Assembly (NCBI GenBank): GCA_009746045.1
Contig: RPFO01000580.1
Coordinates: 20,204-84,203 of the forward strand
Direction: 5' to 3'
DNA from: Mesostigma viride
Lineage: Eukaryota > Streptophyta > Mesostigmatophyceae > Mesostigmatales > Mesostigmataceae
DNA length: 64,000 bases
Below, one piece after another: positions 12,801 to 22,827 of this stretch. How positions within the stretch are numbered: position 1 is the first letter of the stretch; each line of letters starts with the position of its first letter. The notes under the pieces are model-generated. The model was not told where the DNA came from and did no database searches. It saw only the letters and a program-made list of their open reading frames with translations. A program made the position numbers and the translations under genes.

Positions 12801-13512
12801 CCGCTTCAAGCTGCTCGGCAGTTGGCTTCCTGACTGCGAGGACGACATGACGACACGGATCGGCATGGCGTGGGCGCACCTCCATGACCACCGCCGCTGG
12901 TGGAGCAACCCCGCCCTACCCCGGATCGTCAAGCGTGACCTCTTCAAGGTCGTCATTCTGACGATCCTGACCTACGGCGCCGAGACGTGGACACTGATGC
13001 AGGAGCTGGAGCAACGACTCGACGGCGCCGTCACCAAGATGCTGCGCAAGGCCCTTAACATCCCCTTTGGTTTGCACATTAGTAATGAGGATTTGTACGC
13101 TGATTTGCCCTATGTTTCCCACATTATTAGGCACAGGCGCCTGGGCCTAGCCGGGCACCTGGCCCGCACAGATCAGGTAGATACATCAGATAGACTAGCT
13201 GGCACCAAGCCCGCCCAGCCTGGGCGATATGTCCTCACCTGGCGTGCCCCCGGCCGCGCGCGGCAGGGCCGCCACCCGTGGACTTTTCGTGATAGACTCG
13301 GCATGGACATGTGCTACACTAGACGTGACGGGCTCACCCCCGGGCAGCCTCCTGGTTTGTCTGTAATATGGAGGCAGATGGTGCGCAAGGATAGATGGCA
13401 AGTAGTGATGAAGGAGACCACCCCCAAGCCTGTGGGGGCTCCGCGTGTGACCAAGTATGGCATTCATAGCGATTCGGGCCGCGGTGCCCACACCCCTGTA
13501 ACTAGGACCTAG
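9881..13512 (+). pseudogene. LINE ORF2: AP endonuclease + reverse transcriptase (family B, RTE-like), one frame change
   Basis: This encodes the replication enzyme of a non-LTR retrotransposon. The first part (9881-10,654) is proline-rich and then shows endonuclease/exonuclease/phosphatase motifs FNARTL and LGIQEH. The second frame, open from 10,609, continues with GYAPHSG, LLLDANAT, CIDYVVM and SDHRIV, the last carrying the catalytic His. The reverse transcriptase follows: NYRGVCIQSAALK, FVDFIKAFDSV, GVWQGCVLSPYLF and LIYADDITLI. The C-terminal region (YGAETWTL, RRLGLAGHLAR) resembles RTE-clade elements. The endonuclease is split by a frame change between about 10,600 and 10,654, so the copy is either damaged or contains an assembly indel. 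Otherwise it is the most complete LINE in the window and the likely parent of the copy at 2935-3615. Confidence 0.85.
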
Positions 13513-13567
13513 ATAGCTTATACCATCCATTCCATCCCATGTTCCCCTCCCACTGAGGACTTATGCT

Positions 13568-13614
13568 CACGTGACGCAGTCACGTGTCTATTAATTAATT
13601 AATTAATTAATTAA
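13568..13614 (+). other. LINE family B 3' end: hairpin and TTAA-type tail
   Basis: The element ends with a perfect 8-bp stem CACGTGAC / GTCACGTG around a GCA loop (13,568-13,586), then TCTA and about 25 bases of TTAA units. The inverted copy at 2935-3615 has exactly the same ending, which shows that the microsatellite tail belongs to the element. Such 3' hairpins are often recognised by the element's own reverse transcriptase, which is inference here. Confidence 0.75.
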
Positions 13615-13615
13615 C

Positions 13616-14226
13616 TGCACGGAAAGAAGCCGAAAACTTGCGTTGATAACCCATAGGCCATAAAGGAAGCGAAACATTCATAGGGTCACGTTGATCACAC
13701 GATCGTACCATTACCGATATTGTCCTTCGCCCAGCGGCGCAAGAAAGAACAACCTTCCATGGAATAATAAGACGCGCATCCCGCGAGCCTGGAGAGTGTC
13801 TTACCGATCATGACGGAAATCTTGCCGAAACCCAGCAAATTTTTTAAAGCTTTACCAATAACGATTGAAACGCATCCTTGACGCTAGGTAAAGCCCATAA
13901 AACCTGACAATCACCGCCGCCAGCGTGCATTCTAATTTATTCCTCTCGACGAAAACATCAGATTGGACCCCCGTGGCGATGGTCATCAATAAAATCATCG
14001 ACACTGCAAAAAACGCGAACTCCGCTACAAAGTAGTATGATTTACTCATCGTCTTTAAGATTCGCTCAGTTTCTCTGCATTCCGCGAGCTATCTTTTTCT
14101 ACTCTGCCTGAAAGCACGTCGCCATGGCCAGCTCCGGTAGGGGTGCGCGCCCCGTGCACCACTTTTTCACGGTACGGACGGGTACCGCGAATTTTTCGGC
14201 GCCAAAATATTCGCGCCGGGACCGTC
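13616..14226. repeat. 0.6-kb repeat, copy 1, with a 65-codon open frame
   Basis: This block is repeated at 15,617-16,228 with only a few changes. It holds a minus-strand open frame at 13,852-14,049 (65 codons) with hydrophobic stretches such as FAFFAVSMILLMTIATG. In copy 2 the fourth codon of that frame is a stop. The GC-rich upstream part on the minus strand (14,100-14,220) looks like promoter or leader sequence. The block could be the 5' end of a host gene carried along by retroelements, but no gene can be named. Confidence 0.6.
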
Positions 14227-14228
14227 CC

Positions 14229-14282
14229 CTTAATGCTCCGTGACTCCCCAACGGGAGCACGAGTCTAATTAATTAATTAATT
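14229..14282 (+). mobile_element. Very short LINE 3'-end insertion (family A tail)
   Basis: About 35 bases (GCTCCGTGACTCCCC onward) are identical to the 3' end of the ORF1-only element at 25,857-27,799 and are followed by a TAAT-repeat tail. It looks like an extremely 5'-truncated insertion that kept only the hairpin and tail. A similar remnant lies at about 16,257-16,297. Confidence 0.6.
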
Positions 14283-14302
14283 ACGCGCAGTTCCACCCAT
14301 GC

Positions 14303-14598
14303 AGTATGCCCCTCAGAAAAACCACTGCCACCTTTCTTTCCAGCGCACTTGTTTGCCAAGAAACAAACTCAAGCTTGTGAGCCTCTAACCACAATGAAGC
14401 CTCTGCTAAGAAAGGCCGCGTCAATATTCACACAAAACTGAGTGCTGTTGGCAATCTCCTTCCAAGAAACCACTCAGCAAATCCCTGACAACTTGACGAT
14501 ATGCCACGGTCACGCTTTGACACGTCCCAGCCATGCAACGTACATAAAAACCACTGAAAGGTGCCAGGAATCTGGCGATGCGCAGCACGGAATGGCAT
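14303..14598. repeat. 0.33-kb repeat, third copy, split by the 1-kb element
   Basis: This copy matches 3619-3914 and 4071-4366. It breaks at GGAATGGCATTAT, where the element at 14,599-15,592 inserted, and continues from about 15,593 with ACCTGGCGCTAACTGCAC. The two uninterrupted copies near 3,905 and 4,357 give the empty site. Confidence 0.8.
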
Positions 14599-15592
14599 TA
14601 TTAATTAATTAATTAATTAATTAATTATCAACATCACTCCGTTGGGAGTAGATGTAGCACATAGCCCTGAGAAGGGGCATATGGCTTTTAATACATTCTA
14701 GGCTACTTCATGCAAGGGTGGGAATGTAAGCTACCCCTGCTCTAGGTGCACCAAGGCACCTGCACCCTCATGGTCTATCACGCTATGCCCGGGTAAGGGG
14801 GGAGCATGCCTGTGAGGGAGGAAGATCATCATGGCTATACAAGAGCTAGGACATGGCTTCTCGACAGAGAGCATCTCTCTGCATGGCATAGCATGGCTAA
14901 ATTCACATCCATGGCATTATTCTTTTCTCAGACGCCGCAAGCGGCTCGAGAAGACTCTCTTCACCCTTGACGACGACTTGACCCTGGCACAGCAACAACG
15001 GCGACGGGAGCTATGGTCGACCTACCTCCAGCTCCGGCAGACCAAGGCGGGCCAGCCGGTGTACTGGAAGGGGGCGGACATCTACGTCGGCCACAAGCCC
15101 TGGCAAGCGACCCCCTCGACCACCGCGGCCCCAGCAACTCCAGCCCCAGCCTAGGGGAATACAGCAGTAGTGTAGAATAGTTAGACAGTGGCCTTGTACA
15201 TGCCCGCCTACTACAGGCACTATACCAGCTGAGGCCTAGCCTTTTTACTCATGTACATGTGTGCCTATGATGAGCCACACTCCAGACGATGCCTAGTTTT
15301 ATTTAGTAATGCTGTGCCCATGCAGAGGGCTGCTCTCTGCTGAGATGCCACGCTCTAGTTTCTGTATAGCCATGATGATCTTCCCCCTCACAGGCATGCT
15401 CCCCCCCTTACCCGGGCATAGCGTGATAGACCATGAGGGTGCGGGTGCCCTGGTGCACCTAGAGCAGGGGTAGCTTACATTCCCACCCTTGCATGAAGTA
15501 GCCTAGAATGTATTAAAAGCCATATGCCCCTTCTCAGGGCTATGTGCTACATCTACTCCCAACGGAGTGATGTTGATAATTAATTAATTAAT
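14599..15592. mobile_element. 1-kb element with about 215-bp inverted arms carrying an ORF1 fragment
   Basis: Bases about 14,629-14,843 are the near-perfect inverse of 15,362-15,584. Both outer ends carry the hairpin ACTCC-CAAC-GGAGT and then a TTAA-type array. The element is flanked by a duplication of up to 11 bp (AATGGCATTAT), and the empty target exists twice nearby. Inside is a LINE ORF1 C-terminal fragment. Two readings are possible: a Mutator-like non-autonomous element with a captured fragment (long arms and 9-11-bp duplications fit), or a retroelement whose 3' end was duplicated in inverse orientation (both arms end like LINE 3' ends). No transposase is present. Confidence 0.65.
14925..15154 (+). 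pseudogene. LINE ORF1 C-terminal fragment inside the inverted-arm element
   Basis: About 76 codons read RRRKRLEKTLFTLDDDLTL, then QQQRRRELWSTYLQLRQ and PVYWKGADIYVGHKPW before a proline/alanine tail. The same block closes the 462-residue ORF1 at 26,263-27,651 (RRKRLHDLTWTLDDDLTP, VYWRGGDLMINHKMW). The N-terminal part is absent. The flanking inverted arms suggest that it was captured or truncated. Confidence 0.75.
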
Positions 15593-15616
15593 TAATGGCA
15601 TTATACCTGGCGCTAA

Positions 15617-16228
15617 CTGCACGGAAAGAAGCCGAAAACTTGCGTTGATAACCCATAAAGGAAGCGAAACATTCATAGGGTCACGTTGATCACACGATCG
15701 TACCATTACCGGAATTGTCCTTCGCCCAGCGGCGCAAGAAAGAACAACCTTCCATGGAATAATAAGACGCGCATCCCGCGAGCCTGGAGAGTGTCTTACC
15801 GATCATGACGGAAATCTTGCCGAAACCCAGCAAATTTTTTAAAGCTTTACCAATAACGATTTAAACGCATCCTTGACGCTAGGTAAAGCCCATAAAACCT
15901 GACAATCACCGCCGCCAGCGTGCATTCTAATTTATTCCTCTCGACGAAAACATCAGATTGGACCCCCGTGGCGATGGTCATCAATAAAATCATCGACACT
16001 GCAAAAAACGCGAACTCCGCTACGAAGTAGTATCATTTACTCATTGTCTTTAAGATTCGCTCAGTTTCTCTGCATTCCGCGAGCTATCTTTTTCTACTCT
16101 GCCTGAAAGCACGTCGCCATGGCCAGCTCCGGTAGGGGTGCGCGCCCCGTGCACCACTTTTTCACGGTACGGACGGGTACCGCGAATTTTTCGGCGCCAA
16201 AATATTCGCGCCGGGACCGTCCCCTTAA
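15617..16228. repeat. 0.6-kb repeat, copy 2
   Basis: This is nearly identical to 13,616-14,226, but lacks an 8-base GCCATAGG-like stretch and has a stop codon early in the small open frame. It ends in a long TTAA-type array (16,228-16,256), another retroelement-like junction. Confidence 0.75.
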
Positions 16229-17032
16229 TTAATTAATTAATTAATTAATTAATTATTGTGCTCCGTGACTCCCCAACGGGAGCGCGTGTATAATTAATTG
16301 CAGACACGTGTGTAGTACTCCTACACACAGATCTCGAGTGATTTATCTAGTACCAAATCCGAAAGGCTTGCATCACTCCCCGGACAGGAGAACTTTTGCG
16401 GATGACTGTAGGTGTAAGTTGGCGATGCCATGGTAACCGGAGACGTCCGTCCTATAGTCAGCAAAATTGGTGCGAGAGGTCCCCAGTTCGATTCCGGTCA
16501 GATTCATTTGCAGATCGCGTTTTTCCGCGTTTTCCGCGGCCCGGCACTGACCGCAAATGGTTTTCACCTTTGCGGAGTGTCTGATCAGAATAATTAATTA
16601 ATTCCTTCCGTAGATCGCCATCACCCAAAGGTATGCACCCATTCCGCCTATCTCATTGAGAATGCTTGCGGGGCGCAGTCATGTGCTTATTATTTTTAAC
16701 AATTAATTTGATCCAGACGTCCATCTCACTCCATGGACCCGGAAGGCATTAATTACTTGAGTTACACGTAGACTGCGTCACGTGGTATGGCTAGTACCAA
16801 GGCAGGCTTGGCCGGACTCCTATGGTCCATAGTCCCCTTGAGACTCACAGCTGTCTTTAATTTTCTATTGCTATACACTGGCCCTGACAGGGGATAGGCC
16901 TGCTAGGCAAGACAGTCCTAAAGAAGCCCTGTCCAACCTAGTACTGTACTTGCAGCTGCGACCGAGATCAAAGGTATTCGATTTAAGCCCTGGAGCCACT
17001 GGGAATGGATCAAACCAAACATGGCCCCGTGC
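16229..17032. other. TTAA arrays, retroelement tails and a tRNA-like B box; no gene
   Basis: TTAA-type arrays occur at 16,228-16,256, about 16,290 and about 16,590-16,604. A hairpin-plus-tail remnant of LINE family A lies at 16,257-16,297, and a TGCGTCACGTG stretch near 16,774 resembles the end of family B. At 16,482-16,497 the sequence AGTTCGATTCC matches an RNA polymerase III B box, but I cannot fold a complete tRNA around it. A tRNA-derived SINE remnant is possible. Confidence 0.45.
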
Positions 17033-17680
17033 CTACATCTTGGAGAACGACTGCATCTCCTCCTGCGCTGCCTTGACGAAATCCAGCGAGCCAATGTGAT
17101 CCACATAGGCCTTCAGGTTGGGGTAGTGGCCCATATCAATTTTAAAATATGGCATCCAAGAAAGCACCACGTAGAGATAGGCGTCGGCAACAGTAAAGGT
17201 GTCCCCCATAAGGTACTTCTGGCCCGGTTGGATCTCGTGCTTGGACAGATAGTCCAGCTTCGACTTCATCTTCGCCTCGGCGGCGGCGCGCATCTCGGCG
17301 GACAGGCCCGGGTTGAACAGTTGCCCGGCGCTCGAGTGGACTTCGCTGGCGATATAGTTGAGCTTCGATTGCAACACGTAGCGAGGGATGGAGCCGGCCG
17401 CGGGGGCCAGGCCGGAAGACGGGTTTTGGTCGGCAAGCCATTGCAGCACGGCGGAGCCCTCGTTGAGAAGGGTGCTGTCGTCCAAGGTAAGGCCCGGGAC
17501 GTTGCCTTTCGGATTCACGGCGTAGTAATCTTCTCCCTTTTGGGGCCCGGACAGGATCTTGTGGGTCGAGATGTCGACCAAGTTGGCAGCAACCGACTTC
17601 CCCAAGATTCCGGCTTTGTACGCCGAGATGTAGCTTGCCGCACCGCACGAAGTGGGCGTAAAATAAAGCTGGGCCACCAT
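17033..17680 (-). CDS. Glutathione S-transferase, bacterial beta-class-like
   Basis: A 215-residue soluble enzyme that would conjugate glutathione to electrophilic compounds in the cytosol. The N-terminal thioredoxin-like domain starts QLYFTPTSCGAASY, with a Cys at the place used as the active-site residue in beta-class enzymes. It continues with NPKGNVPGLTLDD (the cis-Pro loop) and LNEGSAVLQWLAD, which contacts the glutathione glutamyl group. The all-helical C-terminal domain includes GDTFTVADAYLYVVLSW, the conserved N-capping box region. Length is typical of the family. I chose the ATG at 17,680 because the family begins at MVAQLYF and the context CAACCATGG is good; an in-frame ATG 30 bases upstream exists. 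There are no introns. Resemblance to proteobacterial enzymes hints at ancient transfer, but several eukaryote groups have similar genes. It is the only ordinary host gene visible. Confidence 0.88.
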   Translation of the reverse strand: MVAQLYFTPTSCGAASYISAYKAGILGKSVAANLVDISTHKILSGPQKGEDYYAVNPKGNVPGLTLDDSTLLNEGSAVLQWLADQNPSSGLAPAAGSIPRYVLQSKLNYIASEVHSSAGQLFNPGLSAEMRAAAEAKMKSKLDYLSKHEIQPGQKYLMGDTFTVADAYLYVVLSWMPYFKIDMGHYPNLKAYVDHIGSLDFVKAAQEEMQSFSKM

Positions 17681-17710
17681 GGTTGAAATCAAATTGAAAG
17701 GGCAAAGCAA

Positions 17711-18472
17711 GAGATTCGAGGAGCGGTGTTGACTTGCAAACAGTGACGAGCTCGCGAAACTTACCCCGATGTGCTCATCTTATAGAGTGCGCGGCGATGC
17801 GTCACGAAAAGACAAAAATGCCATGACCGGCTGACGCTGATTCTCACAGGACACATTGACGTGACCAGACAACAATGATCCGGCAGCCTCGTTTGTCGCA
17901 GCCAAGAAGTTCCGTTGATGTTCCCATGTCCCGCAGACTGTCGGGTCAACCAATCCAGCCAGTCTAGATATCGCTCGACTAACTTTGCCTAAATATCCGA
18001 AGAATCAGGTCGCCATTTCCTAGGGTAATCTTCGTGACTAAATTAGCAAACTTACGTGCCCACCCGTGCCACGTGGCTTGCTAGATACTAATGGTATGCA
18101 GCGGTTGGGCGATGGGCAGTTGCGCCGCACAAGTCAGAACTCATAACTCATGCTCAGCAGGCTGCGGTCTGCACTCTTGTTGTGGTAGTTGTGTTTACCC
18201 ACGCCGCACATGGGCAGCAGAGATTTGGAAACGGCCTGGAAACTGGGCCACAGCACGGAACAGCATGCCAGGTCTGCACACTGCAGTCAGGGAAGCCAAC
18301 TGTAGTGACTGTACTACAGTTACCGGATTCGCCTGTGGCGCGGACTGTTGGGCACTAATTGGCACGTCTTGGCACGCCTGACGCCGCTGCGCCAGAGAGT
18401 GGGTTTGGCGGGAAGCAGGGCACATCAATTGTGCCACGACGTTACCGTAGTGACTTCTAGAGACCTCTAGAG
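17711..18472. other. Probable GST upstream region; no other gene
   Basis: The first few hundred bases lie upstream of the glutathione S-transferase gene on the minus strand and should hold its promoter, though no clear motif stands out. The remainder up to the small transposon has no recognisable coding sequence. Confidence 0.4.
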
Positions 18473-18788
18473 TACCGTAGTGGCTCTTATATGTGTACGC
18501 TTAATTATAGTACGAGGGCTTTTAGCGATTTTTGTTACGCGTACGGGGTTTGGGGGATTTTTTCTTAGTGTACGTAGGTATATCGTCATAAGGGTATACC
18601 GTATGAGGTATATTTGGGAGGCAGTACCCTATGAGGGACAACATATGGAAGCCCCTCATACGTATATCGTAGCATCTGAGGGCGATATCTTGGGATGTAC
18701 GAGGCCGGAAGGAGGTTTTTTTTCGGCCTGTACGGGGTCGATTCGTGCATAATTAGGCGTACTGATATAAGACTGAGCCACTACGGTA
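18473..18788. mobile_element. Small inverted-repeat element (Tc1/mariner-type MITE candidate)
   Basis: TACCGTAGTGGCTC at 18,473-18,486 is the exact inverse of 18,775-18,788. Similarity continues inward (TTATATG.GTACGC on the left, GCGTA.TGATATAA on the right). If the outer TA is the target duplication, the repeat is CCGTAGTGGCTC flanked by TA, as in Tc1/mariner elements. The interior is 0.3 kb and has no transposase; an open frame crossing it is probably chance. Confidence 0.6.
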
Positions 18789-19810
18789 GCGGTACATCGC
18801 TGTCGCACGCAAATCGAGACGTTTTGAGTTGGACCATTTCACGGACGGAAGCAGGCGCGAGGAACTTTGTAAGGCCTGATGGAGGCGATGTTCATCAGAC
18901 TCTTGCACGGAAAAAAGGTTACAATAGCAAGATAATATAGTGTGTGTTTTGCATAGTACTAACCGCAATGGAATCTTTCCATTCCGCCATGGAATCTTTT
19001 ACTCTTAGCAAGCTGCCCAGCGGTTTGGCCTCAGCCGCCCACTTCGATGAGGGGCCCAACCTGGACTTTAGGTTTTGAGTTGAAAAGTTAATAATCGTGT
19101 GGAGAGCCGGGCGGGTAGTGCGATTGATCGCTCAACTAGTAGGGGATGCGGGACCCTTGCATAATTCATGGTCGGCGGTTGTTGGTGGGAGAGTCGCTTA
19201 TGAGAATTGATGTCTTTTCATGTGAGGCGTGCAAGCACTCACCTCAAGTGCACGGTTTACTTTCTAATTCGCACGGTGTTGAGCTCACTACTGGGCTGGG
19301 GAAATTCAAGTTATAATATTGAATGTAGGACGCAAGAACGCAAACTCAGTCAATGGATACTTTGAATGCAGGTGCTCAGATATGGACGGAATCCTTCTAT
19401 TATTTATTCATCACATTCACATTTATTCCCAACGTCCAGTCAATGTTCCAACGTTCCACTGGCTAGCCGCCGACGCCAGCCCACCAGCGGGCCGTACGTG
19501 GGCACCGGGTGCAGACCGTTGGCGCGACGCTACAGTCAGCCCGTCATCTGCCGTCTAGTCGTCCTGCGTACGGTACGCTGGTAGTCATGCCCGTAGCGTA
19601 CGGTACTCCCCAGCTAGACTAGTCTAGTCCTGCTGACACTCGTCACATTATCATGGTACAGTACCGAGTGTACCTTCGTATATATGTAGCTAATTAGGAC
19701 ATATTAGGCTCGAAACACACGCCCTGATCAAGCATGCTGTTTCCGGCCCCACCATCTAGGTCATCAGATGATCTAGTCGCTCTACACTACGGCTTCGCAA
19801 GGTAACCCCC
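18789..19810. other. No recognisable gene
   Basis: Both strands lack recognisable protein motifs here. Short CGTACGGTAC-type palindromic stretches occur near 19,490-19,615, and a TTAA array begins at 19,811. Confidence 0.4.
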
Positions 19811-20088
19811 TTAATTAATTAATTACCCCCGTAAGCCAGCCATAATTTCAATGCACACGGATACACATTTCCATCACCATTCATCTTCATCATCCTGAAC
19901 AACTCGAACACGCGGACAAGATAACGGCCCAGGCTCGAGCTATACCATGGTCCGGATTCTCCCGATTTCTGGCCTGCGCTGGTTGTCTCCTTGATATTGT
20001 GGACTCGACTAGCTAACATTCCTACTATTTGACTGTTCCAACTGGTACAAACTTGACTATACCAGTTCGGGCTCACAAGTTCATCCAC
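19811..20088 (-). mobile_element. Short LINE-like 3' fragment with TTAA-type tail
   Basis: The minus-strand open frame contains NIKETTSAGQKSG and ends just before a TTAATTAATTAATTA array at 19,811-19,824. The same NIKETTSAGQKS phrase appears at about 40,204 next to another LINE fragment. Tail position and shared phrase suggest a 5'-truncated LINE insertion, but the source family is not seen in full. Confidence 0.4.
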
Positions 20089-20502
20089 AACTAGCTAGTT
20101 TGAGAAAGAGCATATGGCGGGGTTAGACCTGGCTACCGCCTAGCCGCCGACCTGATTTATGCGGATGACACCACCCTCATCGCGCGCCCCGAGCACATTC
20201 AGACCTGGCTGGACTATCTGGGCCTGGAGGCGAGGGCGGTGGGGTTGGAGATTAGTGTCAAAACTGAGGCAATGGTGATTGGGGCCTCCAGTACACCGCC
20301 GCTGCCGCGCCTGCCCGATGGGACGACGGTCCCGTTCCGCGATCGCTTCAAGCTGTTAGGGAGCTGGCTCCCTGACACCGCCGACGATGTGGACACCCGC
20401 ATCGGCCTGGCCGGCCTGGGCTCGGCTTCGTTCGCTCAACACCTACTGGCGCTCCAAGGGCCTGGGCGACCACCGCAAGCGCATGCTCTTCAAGGTGACT
20501 CC

Positions 20503-21147
20503 TCGTCTGTCAGGGGTGAAGTTCACCCTGTGTGCCCAACTGCCTGCCGTTAATATATTTCATATAGGCCATCCATTGTAAACGGAGGTATTAGGGTTGC
20601 GTCCCTAATAATCGCACCCGCCTGCCGTATTTGTGGCCATAATTAATATCGGCAAAGTATTATGCAGTGTTGGGACAGTGAGCACGTGTCATGTTACGGC
20701 TCATGATTTGGTCACGGAGTGACTAAGATATTAGTGCCGAAGCTACGAGAACCGGCACATTATATCAAGACTTGTACGTTCAGGGTCCTACGACCTATAG
20801 CTAGCGTACTATTCAGTCGTACTACTCGACTAGAGAGTGTTAACGGAATCTGGCTTGCGTAACGCATTCTCAGCACATTTCAGATAAGCTACGCAATCTT
20901 TGTGCCAGCCTGTCGAGCACTCACACTTTGTGCACCTTTGTGCATAAGAGGAAGACGCAACCTACGTTGCACTTACCTAAGGTCTGAGCCATGAGGTATG
21001 GCTGACGCTTATGGTCCCCACCCGGGAGCCACATCATGGTTTTGGTGGACAAACGGTGGTAGTCCGGGATTTAATATGCAATGATAATAAAGCGTAATCT
21101 TTAATTGTCACTATCGTTTTCGACCTACAAGTCTCAATATTTCTGAC
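20503..21147. other. Unidentified insertion in LINE ORF2
   Basis: The LINE frame is open up to about 20,502 (MLFKV) and picks up again at about 21,148 (DIVLTVLTYG). In the intact family B copy these two parts are adjacent (DLFKVVILTILTYG). GAC is found at both edges, which could be a 3-bp target duplication. No inverted repeats, coding motifs or clear splice sites are visible. Confidence 0.5.
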
Positions 21148-21497
21148 ATCGTCCTCACGGTGCTCACGTATGGCGCCGAGGCGTGGACAATCACACCCAC
21201 ACTGGCAGCTAGGCTAGACGGCACCGGCCGTTTACAGGATGCTCCGGCAGGTCCTTAACGTAGGGTTTTCCAAGCGCCCACGGTCATCAGTGTCTTTGTA
21301 TCAGGGCATGCCTCGTATTTCGGACGAGATTAGACAGCGTAGGATAGCATTTGTAGGACACCTTGTTGCTCGCACTAGCAAGGTCGACACCGCCCTTGGT
21401 CTGGCAGGCCCGCAGCGGCTTGGCCAGCCAGGGCGGCACATTCTGACCTGGCCTGGCCCCAAGGACATCCCCAAAAGGGTAGGGAAACATTTCACGA

Positions 21498-21502
21498 ACT
21501 AC
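21498..21502. other. Target-site duplication ACTAC, left copy
   Basis: ACTAC here and at 39,059-39,063 flanks the LTR retrotransposon exactly. Joining the flanks through a single ACTAC restores the LINE frame (HFTN-YVQML). A 5-bp duplication is the usual size for Ty3/gypsy integrases. Confidence 0.92.
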
Positions 21503-22073
21503 TGTTACGTCGCGTAACAATTCGTTGTAGTTACGGACGTAAATTAGGTCTTTTGCCTCGGTTGTCCCTAGGTTTACGTGTAGCTCCTACCGGGACACTA
21601 TTGTCCTCGTAACAGTACCGTGGTACATTGGGTGCCTTTGGGGCGCCGCGCCGCGTACTTTACTAGTGGTCCTGATCCTTTGGTAGAATGTAGTGGACCA
21701 GCGTGCATCTGTAGATGTAGTGGACCAGCGTGCATCTGTAGGCGAGGGCCATGTCGGCCCGAGCGTGTTGGACCGTTGGTGACCATTTATGCACGTTCTA
21801 CCCCTCGTGTGTGCACTCGGCGTGTGTTAAATGAATTAACACATATAGGCTTGGGTCACGGCAGTGTAGTGTGTTTCCTTCCTCTATTCCTGGAGTAAAC
21901 GGGTTTTGGTAAATGGTTGTATGGCGTATTACAGTAACACATACGTTAATGCATTGAGATCAGCTCCGTCACGTTCGTCTTTCGCTAGGGGTTTGAGTAG
22001 AGGAGGCCTGACCAGTTTAGGTAGTATCAGGCCCATTAGAGGTAGAGGTGGAGGTAGATATCCGGACGTAACA
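21503..22073 (+). repeat. 5' LTR of Ty3/gypsy-type element, 571 bp
   Basis: The LTR begins TGTTACGTC and ends with its inverse GACGTAACA, the usual TG...CA form. It is almost identical to the 3' LTR at 38,488-39,058: I see only one G insertion, one shifted base in the last 20 positions and a few substitutions. This implies a fairly recent insertion. A short internal repeat (TAGTGGACCAGCGTGCATCTG, twice) lies near 21,692-21,738. Confidence 0.93.
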
Positions 22074-22074
22074 A

Positions 22075-22094
22075 TGGTTCCGGAGGAACTTTCG
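22075..22094 (+). promoter_or_regulatory. Candidate primer-binding site
   Basis: TGGTTCCGGAGGAACTTTCG starts two bases after the 5' LTR. A TGG start matches the CCA end of a tRNA, as expected for LTR-retrotransposon priming. The tRNA cannot be named from this alone. The sequence is also partly self-complementary (GTTCC/GGAAC), which might point to self-priming. Confidence 0.45.
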
Positions 22095-22602
22095 TAGGTA
22101 GAGAACGAGACGACGGTCCTTGCACATACGCCTTTGCAAGACCCTTCCGCGTCCAGGGATACGAAGACGACACTTCTTGACAGGTAATGGGCGGGTCGCC
22201 TTCAAGCTGGAGAGTAGTGCTGCCCGGTTCGGGACACGCTCTACCTAGATGCTAGACCTGCTCGCAGCGGATAAACCCTTTCGTAGATAGCCTGTCCTTC
22301 GCCTTGTTTTCCTGCTTACTGTTTCGTAGATAGGGGATTATTACTGTTCGGATCGGCCAGCGTGAGACGATTAGCGTCGCAGTACCTACACCTTTTTCCT
22401 TGTGCTGCTGTTTTATTAGACGGCCGCACCCGCAGAGATACGGGTCGCTGTTTAGGACGAGCGCTGGACTATTCGGTCGCTGATTTAGGACGAGCGCTGG
22501 ACAATTCCGCCCTCATGCTGCTTTCGGTGATCCAGATCGCCCAGATAAGTCGCCTACCCCTTCTTCTAGCGTGACGTCACAAGACCCACCAGGTGCGTTA
22601 CC

Positions 22603-22827
22603 ATGAGCCAACGTCGTGTTTTTACTGCGCCTTCCCATTCATCCAGTGACAATAGCTTAGCTAAATATTACGTAGTTATTACCCCTCAATGGTCAGCCAT
22701 TTTCCTCTCTTGGTCAGATGCTAGGAAGATAGTGCAAAATCGTACATATAATGTAATTAGGTATAAGAAATTTGTTACCTTCGAGGAAGCCCAACAATTC
22801 CTTATAGACCATAGTGTATCAGATTAG
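22603..22827 (+). CDS. RNase H1-type hybrid-binding (viroplasmin-like) domain protein
   Basis: The 74-residue open frame reads KYYVVITPQWSAIFLSW, then DARKIVQNRTYNVIRYKKF and TFEEAQQFL. This fits the small N-terminal domain of RNase H1 and of caulimovirus protein VI: an initial YYVV strand, a W..A/c..V helix, a central KKF and a final EEA..FL helix. The domain binds RNA/DNA hybrids. A Ser/Pro-rich sequence follows in another frame to about 22,995, so the original protein was probably longer and has lost frame near 22,825. It stands alone before gag, with no RNase H catalytic domain attached. Position suggests an accessory protein of the LTR element. Confidence 0.6.
   Translation: MSQRRVFTAPSHSSSDNSLAKYYVVITPQWSAIFLSWSDARKIVQNRTYNVIRYKKFVTFEEAQQFLIDHSVSD

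Larger units (their letters stand above)
20111..21502 (+). pseudogene. LINE ORF2 fragment (family C), host of the LTR element
   Basis: The coding sequence starts inside the reverse transcriptase (GYRLAADLIYADDTTLIARP) and continues with GSWLPDTADDVDTRIG. It is broken from about 20,503 to 21,147 by about 0.65 kb of unrelated sequence. It resumes with DIVLTVLTYGAEAWTI, RQRRIAFVGHLV and GRHILTWPGPKDIPK. At 21,502 it is cut by the LTR retrotransposon. The interrupted ACTAC is repeated on the far side at 39,059, where the frame continues to its natural stop. Several frame changes are present, so it is not functional. Confidence 0.8.

Noticed and set aside
16440-16500. tRNA gene around AGTTCGATTCC
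   Set aside because: A B box alone is present; no matching acceptor or anticodon arm could be built.
18480-18752. 90-codon open frame inside the small inverted-repeat element
   Set aside because: It matches the element borders by chance and has no transposase motif.
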